DNA of 64,000 nucleotides from Ulota crispa (taxonomy: Eukaryota; Streptophyta; Bryopsida; Orthotrichales; Orthotrichaceae). Location: NCBI GenBank assembly GCA_963920765.1, contig OY987242.1:38216002-38280001 (forward strand), read 5' to 3'. This document shows positions 23,741 through 34,420 of this stretch, one piece after another (within the stretch, counting starts at the first letter, position 1; every line of letters starts with the position of its first letter). The notes beneath the pieces are model-generated. The model was not told the DNA's origin and did not search any database. It saw only the letters and a list, made by a program, of their open reading frames with translations. The translations under genes were made by a program, and so were the position numbers.

Positions 23741-24863
23741 AGCCCACACACATTTTCCCAAAATCCACTAGAAACCGGGGTAGTAAAACTAGATGTGCAT
23801 TTAAAACAAATGTGGACCCAATTTGAATAATCCAACTCTACAAATGTGAAGGACACCTTGTTTGTCATAATGCATCAAAATTTCAGCTAGATCTACTGTT
23901 GGAGGTGAAATATTATATTAATTGAGTGAGCCGCATATGTAATATCTCTGGTTTTTCATGCTTGTGTGGTTTTGAATGGTAGCACTTCATGCAAGCTTTG
24001 ATTGAGAAGAGCCTTACATTTCTAGAAAGCAAGGTTTCCCATCTTTCCAACAAGACCAGTTTCACTCAAAATAGACAAAAATAGCAATCACAAGGTGTAA
24101 CTAAGTGGACAAAAAGGGTCAAAACTCCCATTTTCTTTGCTACCCTAAAATTGTACTACAAGAAATTTGGTAATTGTTACAAAAAATCTGATCGATGAAA
24201 GCAATCAAGAATTGACCTTAAATGTAGGATGAACTTTTTTTTAAATAAATTGATATCATCATTTCAATGGATTCTCAAATAGTACAATTGTACTACTACC
24301 GTATAGAGAAACAATACAAGCATATTTTTTAAGCAATTTGAAGTTTTTTAAGATTGCACAATTGAAATGTGGCATTCTTCTTGGATGTTTGATGTATTGT
24401 GTTGTTGCTTTGATCCATATTTGACCAAATATGAATATGTATTTTGAGGGCATGATGTATAAACACCATTATTTATCAACTTCCAGATCCAATTCTATTA
24501 TTGAAGAACTCAAAATCTCTAAAATTTAGAAGCTCCCAAAGCCCAATCTGACCTCCTAATTGAAAATGAAAGGGGAAATAATGGGGACCACCAAAGCAAC
24601 ATGTGGCAAGTCCTCCTTACTTCCTCCCCTTCAAAGTCAATATTTTCTCCCTTGCCCAAGTTGCTCCTCGAACTGCTTTTGGCCAAAAGAAGTCCATAAC
24701 TTGTGAACTGTGTGACATAATCACATGATTTTTTGCATCCCACAAACCTTGTAAATTCCTACACACTCATAAAAAGTTTCAAGAAATAATGTGAAAAATT
24801 GAGGTCACAGGAGCCTACCCAAAATCCCAAAAGTCCCAAGAGGGGACTTTGGGGCTTTAGGGA
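23741..24863. mobile_element. piggyBac-like element sharing its TTAA with the previous copy
   Basis: The left edge is the same TTAA (23737-23740) that ends the preceding element, and the right TTAA is at 24864-24867. The reversed right end reads TCCCTAAAGCCCCAAAGTCC, while the left end starts at AGCCCACACAC, so a few terminal bases are missing. About 750 bp from the left match, in inverse orientation, the element at 52635-53540 (for example TTTTCCCAAAATCCACTAGA and TTTCAGCTAGATCTACTG). Confidence 0.6.
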
Positions 24864-25447
24864 TTAATTCATATGCATGATATTGGTTTCATGGTGTATA
24901 CCATATGTGTACATCAACATTTTGTTGTTTTAAATACCAAAATTTCTTACAAACAAATATAAAAGATGCTCCTCAATTCTTTGAAAAAATCATATATGTC
25001 CCTCAAAGATTAAAAGTACCAAAAATATCTTTCCTTTTTGTATAAATTTCAACAATGCTTCTAATATATTGGGAAAATATTGAAAATGCTCCTCAACTAT
25101 TTTAAACTATTAATATCTTTGTGTTATATGATAACCAAGTGTATAGTTTAATGCACATTCTTACAAAAAAACCAAAGGTGATTTGTACATTTCAAATAAA
25201 ACAATGATAACTTTAACATTTCAAAATAGAAGAGCTTTTTTATTAATTTTCCAAAATAATAGGAGTATAATTGATATTCCTACAAAAAATAAGGAATATT
25301 TTTTATGTTTCAAATATTTTTGACGTAAACTTGATATTTTGAAAGACTTAAAGGGTGTTTTTAGTATTTTTCCTTCTATTATTGACCAAATGAATTATAA
25401 AAAAAAACAATCTTATAAAATATTTTTATAAGCTTTAAAAGATGGGA

Positions 25448-25851
25448 ATTAATATGTGTACCACACCCTTCTAATTACTATACCACATCATAGGGTAAAT
25501 TTTAGATGTCTACCATTAAAAAGCTAAATTTGAAAATTTTGAATTCAGATTTGGACTCAAAGACCATGGTATTGTCTAGAACCATAAAAAAAGTTGCAAT
25601 TCAACAACACCCAATGAAAAAGTTTAGTTAGGGAGAAAATTATTACTTTTACTTTTGTTTGTAAAAAAAGATAAGCTTTTTCATTGGGTGTTTTTGAATT
25701 GCAACTTTTTTTATGGTCCTAAACAATATCATGGTCTTTAAGTCCAAATTTGAATTCAAAATTCTCAAATTCAAATTTTTGATGGTAGAAATCTAAAGTT
25801 TATCTTGGAGGTATGGTACAGTAGTTCAAAGGGTGTGGTACACATATTAAT
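25448..25851. mobile_element. 404-bp foldback MITE with ATTAATATGTG ends, inside A1
   Basis: Begins ATTAATATGTGTACCACACC and ends GGTGTGGTACACATATTAAT, with arms complementary through GGTAGA(C/A)ATCTAAA, GAATTCAGATTTGGACT and GCAACTTTTTTATGG to a loop near 25640-25660. It interrupts sequence that is continuous in copy A4. Relatives lie at 48008-48955 (itself interrupted) and 63837-64000 (cut by the window end). Confidence 0.7.
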
Positions 25852-26364
25852 GCCCTTAAAAAATACCCAAAACTATTCAAAGGTCTATAGAATTTTGATT
25901 TTATAACTGCAAGGCTTTATTTCCTTCACTTTTCACAATTTCATGGTTTTTAGAAGTAGCAATCTATTGAGGCTATTTTAACATAATATGGTTGTTTTTA
26001 TTAAAACAAAAATAGCACTAAACAACATTTTAAAATGAAGCCAACCTTCACCTCTAACAATCCTATAGAAATTTGTGAATTCCAAAAAATTTATAAACAA
26101 AATCAAAAGGATGGAAATGAACAATTTTTTTAAAATTTCTTAACACCTTCTTTGATTTTAGCTCATAACTTTTGATAAAAAGATTGAAATCCAAAAAAAA
26201 TTGTTGAGGATAAAAGTAAAATACATTTACCAACTTTTCTTAGTTCTAAGTTTTTTGAAGAAAAGTCCTTTAATAGGCCAAAATAGCCTCCAAAGTCTAG
26301 TAGCTTACTAAAAACAAGAACATTTTATGTACAAATAAAACTATGATTCCACAGAGTGCATGTG

Positions 26365-26465
26365 TGGGTGCATGTGTGCTAGTGGTAGTGAGTGTTGTAG
26401 TAGTCTTGTGGTGTGAGAGACCGGTGGTGGGGGGTTTGAACCCACTGCTGGCCCTTCTTGGCGGT
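26365..26465 (+). repeat. tRNA-like (SINE-head-like) segment inside A1
   Basis: TGTGCTAGTGGTAGTG resembles a Pol III A box, and GGGTTTGAACCC about 50 bp downstream resembles a B box (consensus GGTTCGANTCC). The same arrangement occurs in copy A4 (54810-54905), with corresponding B-box-like palindromes in inverted orientation in A2 (near 27035) and A3 (near 32010). There is no cloverleaf I would accept as a functional tRNA. Confidence 0.45.
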
Positions 26466-26873
26466 AGCCGTGCTTGGCCTAGGGGCCAGGGGCCAATGGC
26501 CTAGCCCCTAGCAAATTAAAATTTTGATTTTTTTATTGAAAAAATAGATAATTTTATGAAAAAAAATAACATTTAAATTTTTTTAAAATAAAATAGAACA
26601 ACATAAAATAAGTGAAAATCAATAGAAAATTAACAGAAAATGAACAGAAAACAGCAAATAATCAACAAAAAATCAACAGAAAATTAGCAAACTCTTGTTG
26701 AAAAGTATCCAAATCAACTTGACAAAATCAACAGAAAAAATCAACAATTTTTGGTTGAAATTCTATTGATTTTGTACTAAATTTTCTACTAGTGATAGTT
26801 TGTTGTTTTTTTGTTAATGTCTATTGATTTTTTGTTGTTTATATGTTGTTTTTTCTTAGTAATTTTTTTTTCA

Positions 26874-26877
<4 letters not shown>

Positions 26878-26940
<63 letters not shown>
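26878..26940. repeat. (AT)n microsatellite
   Basis: About 60 bp of uninterrupted AT dinucleotide lying between the tail-to-tail copies A1 and A2. It is near the centre of a large inverted structure, where cruciform formation would be favoured. Confidence 0.95.
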
Positions 26941-26944
<4 letters not shown>

Positions 26945-28260
26945 TTGAAAATTTAAAAGAATTTTTTTTGGCTGGACGGGGCAGATGCCGTTGCAACCCT
27001 ATAGCCGCAACGCGGCTATAAGCATAGCAGCTGGGGGTCGCACCCCAAACCTTGGGCTCCTAGCTCAAGCCCCTTCTTTTGGCCTTCACAACCACCACAC
27101 CAATCACATTATGATGTGCACAAGATACTACTGAAAATACATTTGTAAACTACATGAGAATACTTTTAATTACTTCGCAAAGCTAGTAGACTTTGGAGGC
27201 TATTTTGGCCATGAAATTATCTTTTTCTCAAAAAACTAAAACTAAAAAATGTTAGTTAATGTACTGTGCATTCACCTCTAACAATTTTTCTTGGATTTCA
27301 ATCTTTTAATCAAAAGTTATAAGCAAAAATTAGAGGAGGTGTTTAGAATTTAAAAATAAAAATAAATTATTTCCACCTTTTTCATTTTGTTCATAGCTTT
27401 TGATTTGAATTCAAAAAACTCTAAAACATTGTTGCAAGTGAAGGTTGGCTTCATTTTTAAATGTTTTTTAGTGCTAATTATTTTTAAAAAAAAACCTTGT
27501 TCTATTAAACTAGTCTCCATAGTTAGCTAGCTTTAAAAAACATGAAATTGGGAAAAAGCATGGAAATGAAACCTTGCAATTATAAAATCTAAATTCTATA
27601 AACTTCTTCATATTTTTGAATATTTTTTAAAGGTTCTACAAATATTTCATAAGATTTTATTTATTATAATTGATTGGATCAATAAAAGAAGGAAAAATTG
27701 TAAAAATGCCCTTTAATGCTTTCAAAATATTAAATTGCCTCAAATATTTAAGACATAAAAAATACTCCTTACATTTTGTAGGAGTATCAATTATACTTTC
27801 AATATGTCAAAAAATCACTAAACTTGCTCTTCTATTTTGAAATGTCAAATATACCCTTGTGTTATTTGAAATGTAAAAATCACCTCTGGTGTTTTGTAAG
27901 AATGTGAATTTAAGTATACCCTTGCTAATCATAAAACAAAAAGATATTTGATAATTTAAAATAATTGGGGAGCATTTTTGATATTTTCCAAGTATATTAG
28001 AGGCATTGTTGATATTTTTGCAAAAAGCCTAGGGTATTCTTGATACTTCTAATCTTTGAAGGACATATATGATTTTCTTAAAGAATGGAGGTGCATCTTT
28101 TATATTTTTTTATACAAAATTTTTTTGGTATTTAAAACAACAAATGTTGTACAATTTATATAAATTTTTGTTGAATTAATGAAGTTGTGTCCAAAAGTGT
28201 CCAGATCAACAAAATATTGTTCATTTTTGTATTTTTGGTCATGTTTTTAGAAGGCTTTAA

Positions 28261-29063
28261 TCCTTAACCCTTGAAAGGCCCATCGGCCATCTGCAGCCGT
28301 ATATACAACTGTATGTACAACCATATTTGAGCTGCTCTGAGGGCATCCCAAAAAAAATGCACCACCATCATACAACCCTTTGATATGTATGGTTGTAACA
28401 CTTAATTTCTAGCTAATTCCAACTTTTGAATATTGGTTGCGACTGTATTTGGTATTGTATCTCTAGAGCCCAAGCGCCCTTCAGGGATTAAGGGATCAAG
28501 GAGCCCTTTGCGGCTAATACAATATTTGGTATTTTCTTCATTAAAAAAAATATGGGGCCCCAATAAGGCCTTGAGTTTGGGGGGTCCTTAGCCATGGGAA
28601 TCTGATTATCAATAAAATCATGTGCAGGTTGACGTGGAACTATTGGTGCCACATCAGCTTTTTTAATTTTTTTAATTTTTTAAATAAAAATATTAAAATA
28701 TTAAAAAATCAAAAAAGTTTCTTATTTTTTTCTAAGATTTTTTTTTTGTTGGATTTGTGGGATTTTTTTAATTATTTTTTTCTAGCCTTCAATAAGGGTT
28801 GGTTCCCCACAATGGGAACAAAAAAAATGGAGGGCTGGAATTGTTTATAAAGGCCTTATTCAGGCCCCATATTTTTCCTAAGACGGTATTTGGAATGCAT
28901 CCACACCTTTACTACATTTGAGATCAACAAAGAAGTTAGAATATAAATCAATGTGGTTCTAGTGAGCTAGTCAAGATCCCAAATTAAATTTTTTTATTGG
29001 TAGCAAATGCCAATTATACGATAGCATATATATTATGTAATTCGTAGAGCTGTCCTTTAAGGG
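28261..29063. mobile_element. piggyBac-like element inside A2 (outer of two nested)
   Basis: Flanked by TTAA at 28257-28260 and 29064-29067. Copy A3 has the unoccupied site at about 33846-33860 (GACTTTAAAGGCTACTAATG). Its right end, reversed, is CCCTTAAAGGACAGC. The left end begins TCC, then is split by the inner element at 28268-28487, and continues GGGATCAAGGAGCCC, matching the CCCTTAAAGGACCAAGGAGC-type end seen at 49880. The ORF at 28620-28850 is low-complexity and not credible. Confidence 0.7.
28268..28487. mobile_element. 220-bp piggyBac-like element nested in the TIR of another
   Basis: TTAA at 28264-28267 and 28488-28491. Ends are CCCTTGAAAGGCCCATCGG and, reversed, TCCCTGAAGGGCGCTTGGG. 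The TTAA it used is the one inside the host element's own terminal sequence CCCTTAAAGG. Confidence 0.7.
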
Positions 29064-29379
29064 TTAAAGGCTACTAATGTTAAATCATACCAAATTGTGA
29101 AAAATGAAGAAAAAAGGCACAAACAAGATTTTAAAAGATTCTAATTTTCTTGAAAACTTCTTTTATTTTTTGAAACTTCTAAACATTTTCATGTAATCCA
29201 AAAAGATTCTAGAAAGATTTTAAAAACAACCCAAACTGTTCTTAGGGTTTTTTATAAAAAAACAATTTAAAGTATTTTAATGAATTTCAAAAGTATTCTA
29301 AAACAACTCTAATTGAGTCTAAGAGCTTCTATTTTTATAAAGATTTTGAAATATTTTTACAAATTTCATAATTAAAGAT

Positions 29380-29660
29380 TTCAAAAAGATTCTCAAAGAT
29401 TCCAAAGAAGATTATCAAAGATTGTTTAAAAACTTGAAAAAGATTATCAAAGATTCTCAAAGATTTGTTAAAATTTTCAAAGATTTTCAAAGATTTTCCA
29501 ATATTTTCCAAAGATTTTCAAAGATTCCCAAAGATTCCCAAAGATTTCCAAAGATTCCCAAAGATTTTCAAAGATTCTTAAAAGTTCCATAAAGTTTCTC
29601 AAATATTCTCAAAGATTCCAAAAATATTTTGAAAGATTCTAAAATAGAGTTTGAAAGATT
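29380..29660 (-). repeat. Decamer array (A2)
   Basis: Runs of AAAGATTCTC / AAAGATTTTC / AAAGATTCCC, the reverse complement of the GAATCTTT array of A1, in the equivalent position relative to the element end. Confidence 0.85.
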
Positions 29661-29819
29661 CTAAAATTTCTAATGATGTAGATAATGGTGTCCAAATCAA
29701 CAGAACATAGGTAGTTTTTTACAAAATTTTGTTAAATTAGTCAATTAGCATGTGGAAGTGTTTAAAACAACAAGAAACTGTTAATTTTCTGTTGTTTTGG
29801 ATAGAGTTTTCTACTACTG

Positions 29820-30280
29820 TACACCAAATAGTGCATTTAGGTTGCCCCATATTAATTTCTTGACATTTCACACTATTTAAATATTTACCTAGACTGTAGT
29901 AACTTTTGTCAATAATTACGGCAACAAACAATTATAAGAATAAAACCAATAAGCACTAATTTGAATGTTGATTTTGACAAAAATACAACTAATCCTAGCA
30001 TAATCAGGATTATTTTCATATTGAATCCAAATGGTCTTTTCTGCCTTGTATTTTAATTGACAATCATATAATATCAAAATTCTCATAATTTAAATATACA
30101 AATAAAATGATGAACTCATCTATGTGATAGAATAAAATTAATTATAGGTATTAATGCTTTGCTTGTAACTATAAACAATTTCTAATGTGATCAACAATAG
30201 TCACACGTATATATTCTTTCTCACATAATCAACAATAGTCATAGCAATAAACAATTTTCGTCACATGATCAATAATCTCA
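29820..30280. other. DNA between A2 and the hAT-like MITE; starts with a CACTACACC-type terminus
   Basis: The first 27 bases (TACACCAAATAGTGCATTTA and on to GGTTGCC) match, in inverse orientation, the sequence ending at 50825, where it is complete as CACTACACCAAATAG. This is probably the edge of another CACTA-like element, damaged where A2 joined it. The remainder is AT-rich and unrecognised. Confidence 0.45.
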
Positions 30281-30288
30281 TATTAATA

Positions 30289-30596
30289 AGAGAAATTTGA
30301 TGGATACACCTAAAGTTTGTGGTATTTGTATAGAAACCCCCAATTTTTTCAGAAATTGCACAAATACCAAGCATAAATAATAGGCTCTTTTTTTATTGTG
30401 CATACCACTTCCTTCTCCCTTTATGCGCATGCAAAATGAGAAAGAAAGAATGTGCTCACGAAGAGAGAAGGAAGTAACATACACAACAACAAAATTGCCT
30501 AAAATTTATGATCCAAGGGTATTTGTACAATTTTTGAAAAATCAGAAGTGTCTATACATATACCACAAACTTCAAGGGTATCCATCAAATTTTCCC
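30289..30596. mobile_element. MITE with perfect 8-bp duplication TATTAATA
   Basis: TATTAATA occurs at 30281-30288 and 30597-30604. The ends AGAGAAATTTGATGGATACA and, reversed, GGGAAAATTTGATGGATACC are complementary, followed by AAAGTTTGTGGTATTTGTAT against ATACATATACCACAAACTT. The 8-bp duplication would fit hAT, though the ends do not show the usual CAG start. The two ORFs here (30278-30484 and 30396-30602) are artefacts. Confidence 0.65.
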
Positions 30597-30725
30597 TATT
30601 AATAAATAGTTTCTCACATGATCAATAATACAACATCAAATCATTGTTTCTTGTAGAAAATACTCATATAAACACAATATGTGTTTGTATGTACCTCAAT
30701 AAATATGCTTTGCTAAATAAAATTA

Positions 30726-31653
30726 TCAAAGAAGAATAGGAATAAGTTCTCCTAAAAAATGATTTGGGTATTTTGCTATAATACCTGGAAGCTCTGGGGT
30801 CAGCTGTTTAACATGCCATCCACCAAGAACATTACGTGCTAAACCAATACAAATCATAGCTTTTCTAGTAAAATGAATTCCTCTCTGATCTCTATGTCCA
30901 TTTATATCTTTCATAGCAACTACTGCTAACCCCATAAAAAAAAGGTTTACTAGGGTTCCTTAACATTCCTCATACCCTACCATCTTCACGCACTTCATCT
31001 TGCCAATCTCCATTTTGAACACATTATAACTTGTAGGCTTCCCAACACAATGAAACATCTTTAATCTTTGAAATAATAAATGAATCTGTTGGTTGACACA
31101 AATCTGTTGCATTAGCTGGAAGTTTTCTAATTTCTATGTTTAATCTATCTATTGTTAGAAGTACTTGAGTAGTATCATTGTGTGATGCACAATTATCTAC
31201 ATACATCAATTTCCTTTGCCCTAACAAATCTAGTTGAATTGCTCTTTGTTCATTTAAATACTCATTCCAAACTACTCCTATCATAAATCCTTTTGCAGTA
31301 GTGCGATAACTTAAACCTACTACATCATCTGGACAACCATGAATAGGATGTTTACAATCTTTATTTTGGAATATTAAAAATGGATCATGTATCATAGCAT
31401 TTTGACCCCTTGATATTCTTACTAACATTGTAATTCCAACTCCACCAGACACCACATTTGCATATTTTATAGTACTATCTCCCCTAAACCCTAAAGTTCT
31501 ACCATTATCCATGTTAATAATAAAATGTGTCTCATCAACATTTTCAATAAGATCTTCATTTAATTCTCCTCTTTCAAAACCCCTACTCAACTCACCCATA
31601 TGATATGCTACTATTTGTTCAATATAAGCTTGTTTAATGGGACTTACTAATAG
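30726..31653 (-). pseudogene. DDE_1 (pogo/Jerky-type) transposase, C-terminal two thirds of a split gene
   Basis: Catalytic part of a DNA transposase that cuts and rejoins element ends with a DDE/D triad. In the open frame 31653-31024 the three acidic residues are visible: Asp in VDETH (codon at 31536-31534), Asp in MYVDNCASHN, and Asp in LCQPTDSF, spaced D-112-D-36-D, the DD36D pattern of DDE_1. The frame stops at 31024, but coding-like sequence resumes in another frame at 30935-30726 (TRKAMICIGLARN, LTPELPGIIAKYP), matching the usual C-terminal region, so a stop and a frameshift have broken it. The upstream border is an inserted CACTA element; the gene continues at 34568. Similar proteins are known to me from oomycete and other eukaryotic repeats. 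It is non-functional as read. Confidence 0.85.
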
Positions 31654-33487
31654 CACTATTAGAAAATTTAATAGAAAATCAACAGAATTTCAACTCAAAA
31701 TTGTTGATTTCATCTGTTAATTTGGTCAAGTTGATTCGGATACTTTTTGACAAGAATCTGTTGTTTTCCTGTTGACTTTTGTTGTTTTTTTGTTAATTTT
31801 TGTTGTTTTTCTATTTAATTTTTGTTATTTTTCTGCTGATTTTAGTTGTTCATTTGTGTTTTTTATCATTTTTTAATAATTTTTTTCATAAGAATTTATT
31901 ATTTGAAACCTTGTATGCTGGAAAATATAAATACCCAACCCGAAGGTTGGCCAGGCAGGCACAGCTACCCAGCTGCAGGCACACCAACTAGAGGCACCAG
32001 GGCTGGGGGTCAAACCCCAAACCTCAAGCTCCCCACTCAAGCCCCCTTATCCAACTCTCATGGCCATCAAACCACCCAAAATTGCATGTGTGCACATAAG
32101 AATAAGAATTATATTTGTACACTAGAAATGAATACTTTCCACTACTTGGCTATTTCGGCCTTGTAGAGGGCTTTTTTTCAAAAACTCAAAACCACAAAAA
32201 GTTGGTTGATGTAATCTACTTTCACCTCCAACAATTTTTTTGGATTTCAGATCTTTAATCAAAGATTATGAGCAAAAAGCTAAGAAGGTATTCAAATTTT
32301 TTTTTTAAATTATTTATTTCCTTGCTTTTGATTTTAGTTTATAACATTTGATTGAAACACATAAATCCCAAAATAATTGTTGCAAGTGAGGGTTGGCTTT
32401 ATTCCTAAAAAAATTCGTTTTGTTTTTTTTTGAAAACAAAACTCTTATTAGAATACTGTAGCCTCCATGGTTTGCTAGGTTCAGAAAACATCAAATTTTG
32501 AATAGTTATGGAATTGAAAAGCTGTAATCATACAATCAAAATTTCTAAGTATCCAAAAGATCAAAAAAGATTCTATAGTATTTTGAAGATCTTTGAATCT
32601 TTTTAAAAATTCAAAAAAATTCCATACGATTTCAATTTTTTTGTTGATTTGATTCATAAAAAAAGAGGAAATATTAAAAATGCTCTTTAGTTGTTTCAAA
32701 ATATTAAATTAAAATATAAAAAATAGTCTTTTTTTTGTTAGAGTATCAACTCTACCCCTAGTATTTTGAGATAATATAAAAAATGTTCTTTTATTTTGAA
32801 ATAGCAAATATTCTTTTGTGTTATTTGAAATAAAAAAATTACCTTTGGTTTTATGTAAGAATATTAATTAAACTATACCCTTAGTTCATTTTGAGGATAC
32901 TAGAAGTTCTCATAATTCACTTTTTTTTATTACAATTTTTTGTAACTACTAGAATGACAATGAAAATTACTAAATATAAAGGCAAGTGAAATGCAAACTT
33001 AATCTTATAGTAAAGTTGTTCAAACTCTTTATAGGAATTCTGCATATAGATTTATGCAAAAATTATTGCATCAACTGCATAGTGGTTATTATTTTTAATA
33101 TGAAATTTAAAATACAATTAGGAATACAATTTCATAAAAAGACAAAAAAAAACTAGAGGTATTTGTGGTATTTTCAAAATTTAAGAATAAACATTAATTG
33201 GCATTTTTACACAAAGCCAAAGGTAGATTTTTTTTTTCAAACTACACAAGGATTTATGTGATAATTTAAAATAGTGGAGGAGCATTTTTAATATTTTCCT
33301 AGTATATTAGAGGCATTGTTGGTATTTTTGCAAAAAGCCAAGGGTATTTTTGATACTTTTAATGTTTAAGGGACATATATGATTTTCTGTAAGAATTGAG
33401 GGGCATCTTTTAAATTTTTTCTTAAAGAAATTTTGGTACTTAAAACAACAAATGTTGTACTTTTTATATAAATTTTTGTTGAGTTAA

Positions 33488-33711
33488 CCCTTAAAGGACC
33501 ATAGGGCATAGTATATACGTTGTCGTATAACTAGCATTTGCTTCCAAAAAGAAGTTTTAATTGGGATCTCCAATAGCTCACTAGAACGGCTTGATTTATT
33601 TTCCAACTTCTTTGTTGATTTCAAATGTAGTAAAGGTGTGAATTTAGTCCAAATACAAGAAAAACACCTTGTATTCTATTGGTAGCAGCGGCACGCTATA
33701 TCCTTTAGGGG
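33488..33711. mobile_element. 224-bp piggyBac-like element inside A3, with empty site in A2
   Basis: TTAA at 33484-33487 and 33712-33715 flanks ends CCCTTAAAGGACCATAGGG and, reversed, CCCCTAAAGGATATAGCG. The equivalent place in copy A2 (near 28170-28190) reads GTTGAATTAATGAAGTTGTG with a single TTAA. This is direct evidence for TTAA target duplication and precise ends. Confidence 0.9.
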
Positions 33712-34159
33712 TTAATGAAGTTGTGTCCAAAAGTGTCCAAATCAACAAAAAACTATTGATTTTCTGTTGTTTTGTTTTGTCCAAAAGTGTATAGATTAAC
33801 AAAAAATTGTTGGTTTTTTGTTGTTTTGGTTATGTTTTTAGTAGACTTTAAAGGCTACTAATGTTAAACCATACCAAATTGTGAAAAATGAAGAAAAAAG
33901 CCACATTAAAATTCTAAATGATTCTAATTTTCTTCAAAACTTCTTTTATTTTTCAAAACTTCAAAATATTTTCATATAGTCCAAAGAGATTCTAGAAAGA
34001 TTTTAAAAACAACCCAAACTATTCTAATAGTTCTTTATAAAAAAATATTTTAAAACATTTTAATGAATTACAAAAAGATTCTGAAACAACTCTAATTGAG
34101 TCTAAGGGATTCTATTTTTTATAAATATTTTTAAGTCCTTTAACAAATTCCATAATTAA

Positions 34160-34420
34160 AGATTTCAAAAAGATTATCAAGGATTCCAAAAAAGATTATG
34201 AAAGATTATGAGAGATCCCAAATGATTCTGAAAGATTCCAAAGAAGATTTTTAGGGATTTCAAAAAGATTCTCAAAGATTCTCAAAGATTCTTAAAAGAT
34301 TATCAAAGATTCTCAAAAGATTTTCAAAGATTCTCAAATATTTTCAAAGATTTTTAAAGATTCCAAAAAAATTCTTAAAGATTTCCAAAAGATTTTTCAA
34401 AGATTCCAAATTTTTTGTTG
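34160..34420 (-). repeat. Decamer array (A3)
   Basis: AAAGATTCTC-type units in inverse orientation, shorter and more degenerate than in A1 or A4, at the same distance from the element end. Confidence 0.8.

Larger units (their letters stand above)
15207..24914. mobile_element. ~9.7-kb composite block inserted into A1, flanked by CAACATTT
   Basis: CAACATTT occurs at 15199-15206 and again at 24915-24922. Removing the DNA between them restores the module order seen in family-A copies A3 and A4 (a GTACAACATTT...GTTGTTTTAA block). That fits one insertion with an 8-bp target duplication, later filled with smaller elements at 17171, 17526, 19646, 20147, 22276, 22825 and 23741. No transposase ORF survives and no long terminal inverted repeat is clear, so the class of the original insertion is unknown. 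It could also be a string of separate events. Confidence 0.5.
12947..26794 (+). mobile_element. CACTA-like element, family A, copy A1 (interrupted by ~9.7 kb)
   Basis: The left end is CACTATAATAGAAAAC (a degenerate CACTAGTAGAAAAC) and the right end is TTTTCTACTAGTG at 26782-26794. Modules follow the same order as in the uninterrupted copy at 51302-55239: end region, decamer array (13095-14760), a block with TTTTCACAATTTGG, an AACAACAAAAAATCAACA-rich block, then after a gap the block beginning at 24915 (TTTTAAATACCAAAATTTC), a tRNA-like segment near 26370-26460 and the terminal region. The 15207-24914 block interrupts it. There is no transposase ORF, so the copy is non-autonomous. Family A elements resemble plant CACTA (En/Spm) in their ends and 3-bp target duplication. 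Confidence 0.75.
26800..29819 (-). mobile_element. CACTA-like element, family A, copy A2 (inverted, tail-to-tail with A1)
   Basis: On the minus strand it starts near 29819 with AGTAGTAGAAAACTCTATCC, then AACAACAGAAAATTAACAG, a GACTAATTTAACAAAATTTT block, the decamer array (29660-29380) and the same module series as A1, A3 and A4, reaching a GGGTGCGACCCCC segment near 27035 and an (AT)n tract. The far end, about 120 bp compared with A3, appears missing where it abuts A1. It carries nested piggyBac-like insertions at 28261-29063. Confidence 0.7.

Noticed and set aside
26420-26460. Possible functional tRNA gene
   Set aside because: Only A- and B-box-like motifs are present; no acceptor, D or anticodon stems could be paired convincingly.
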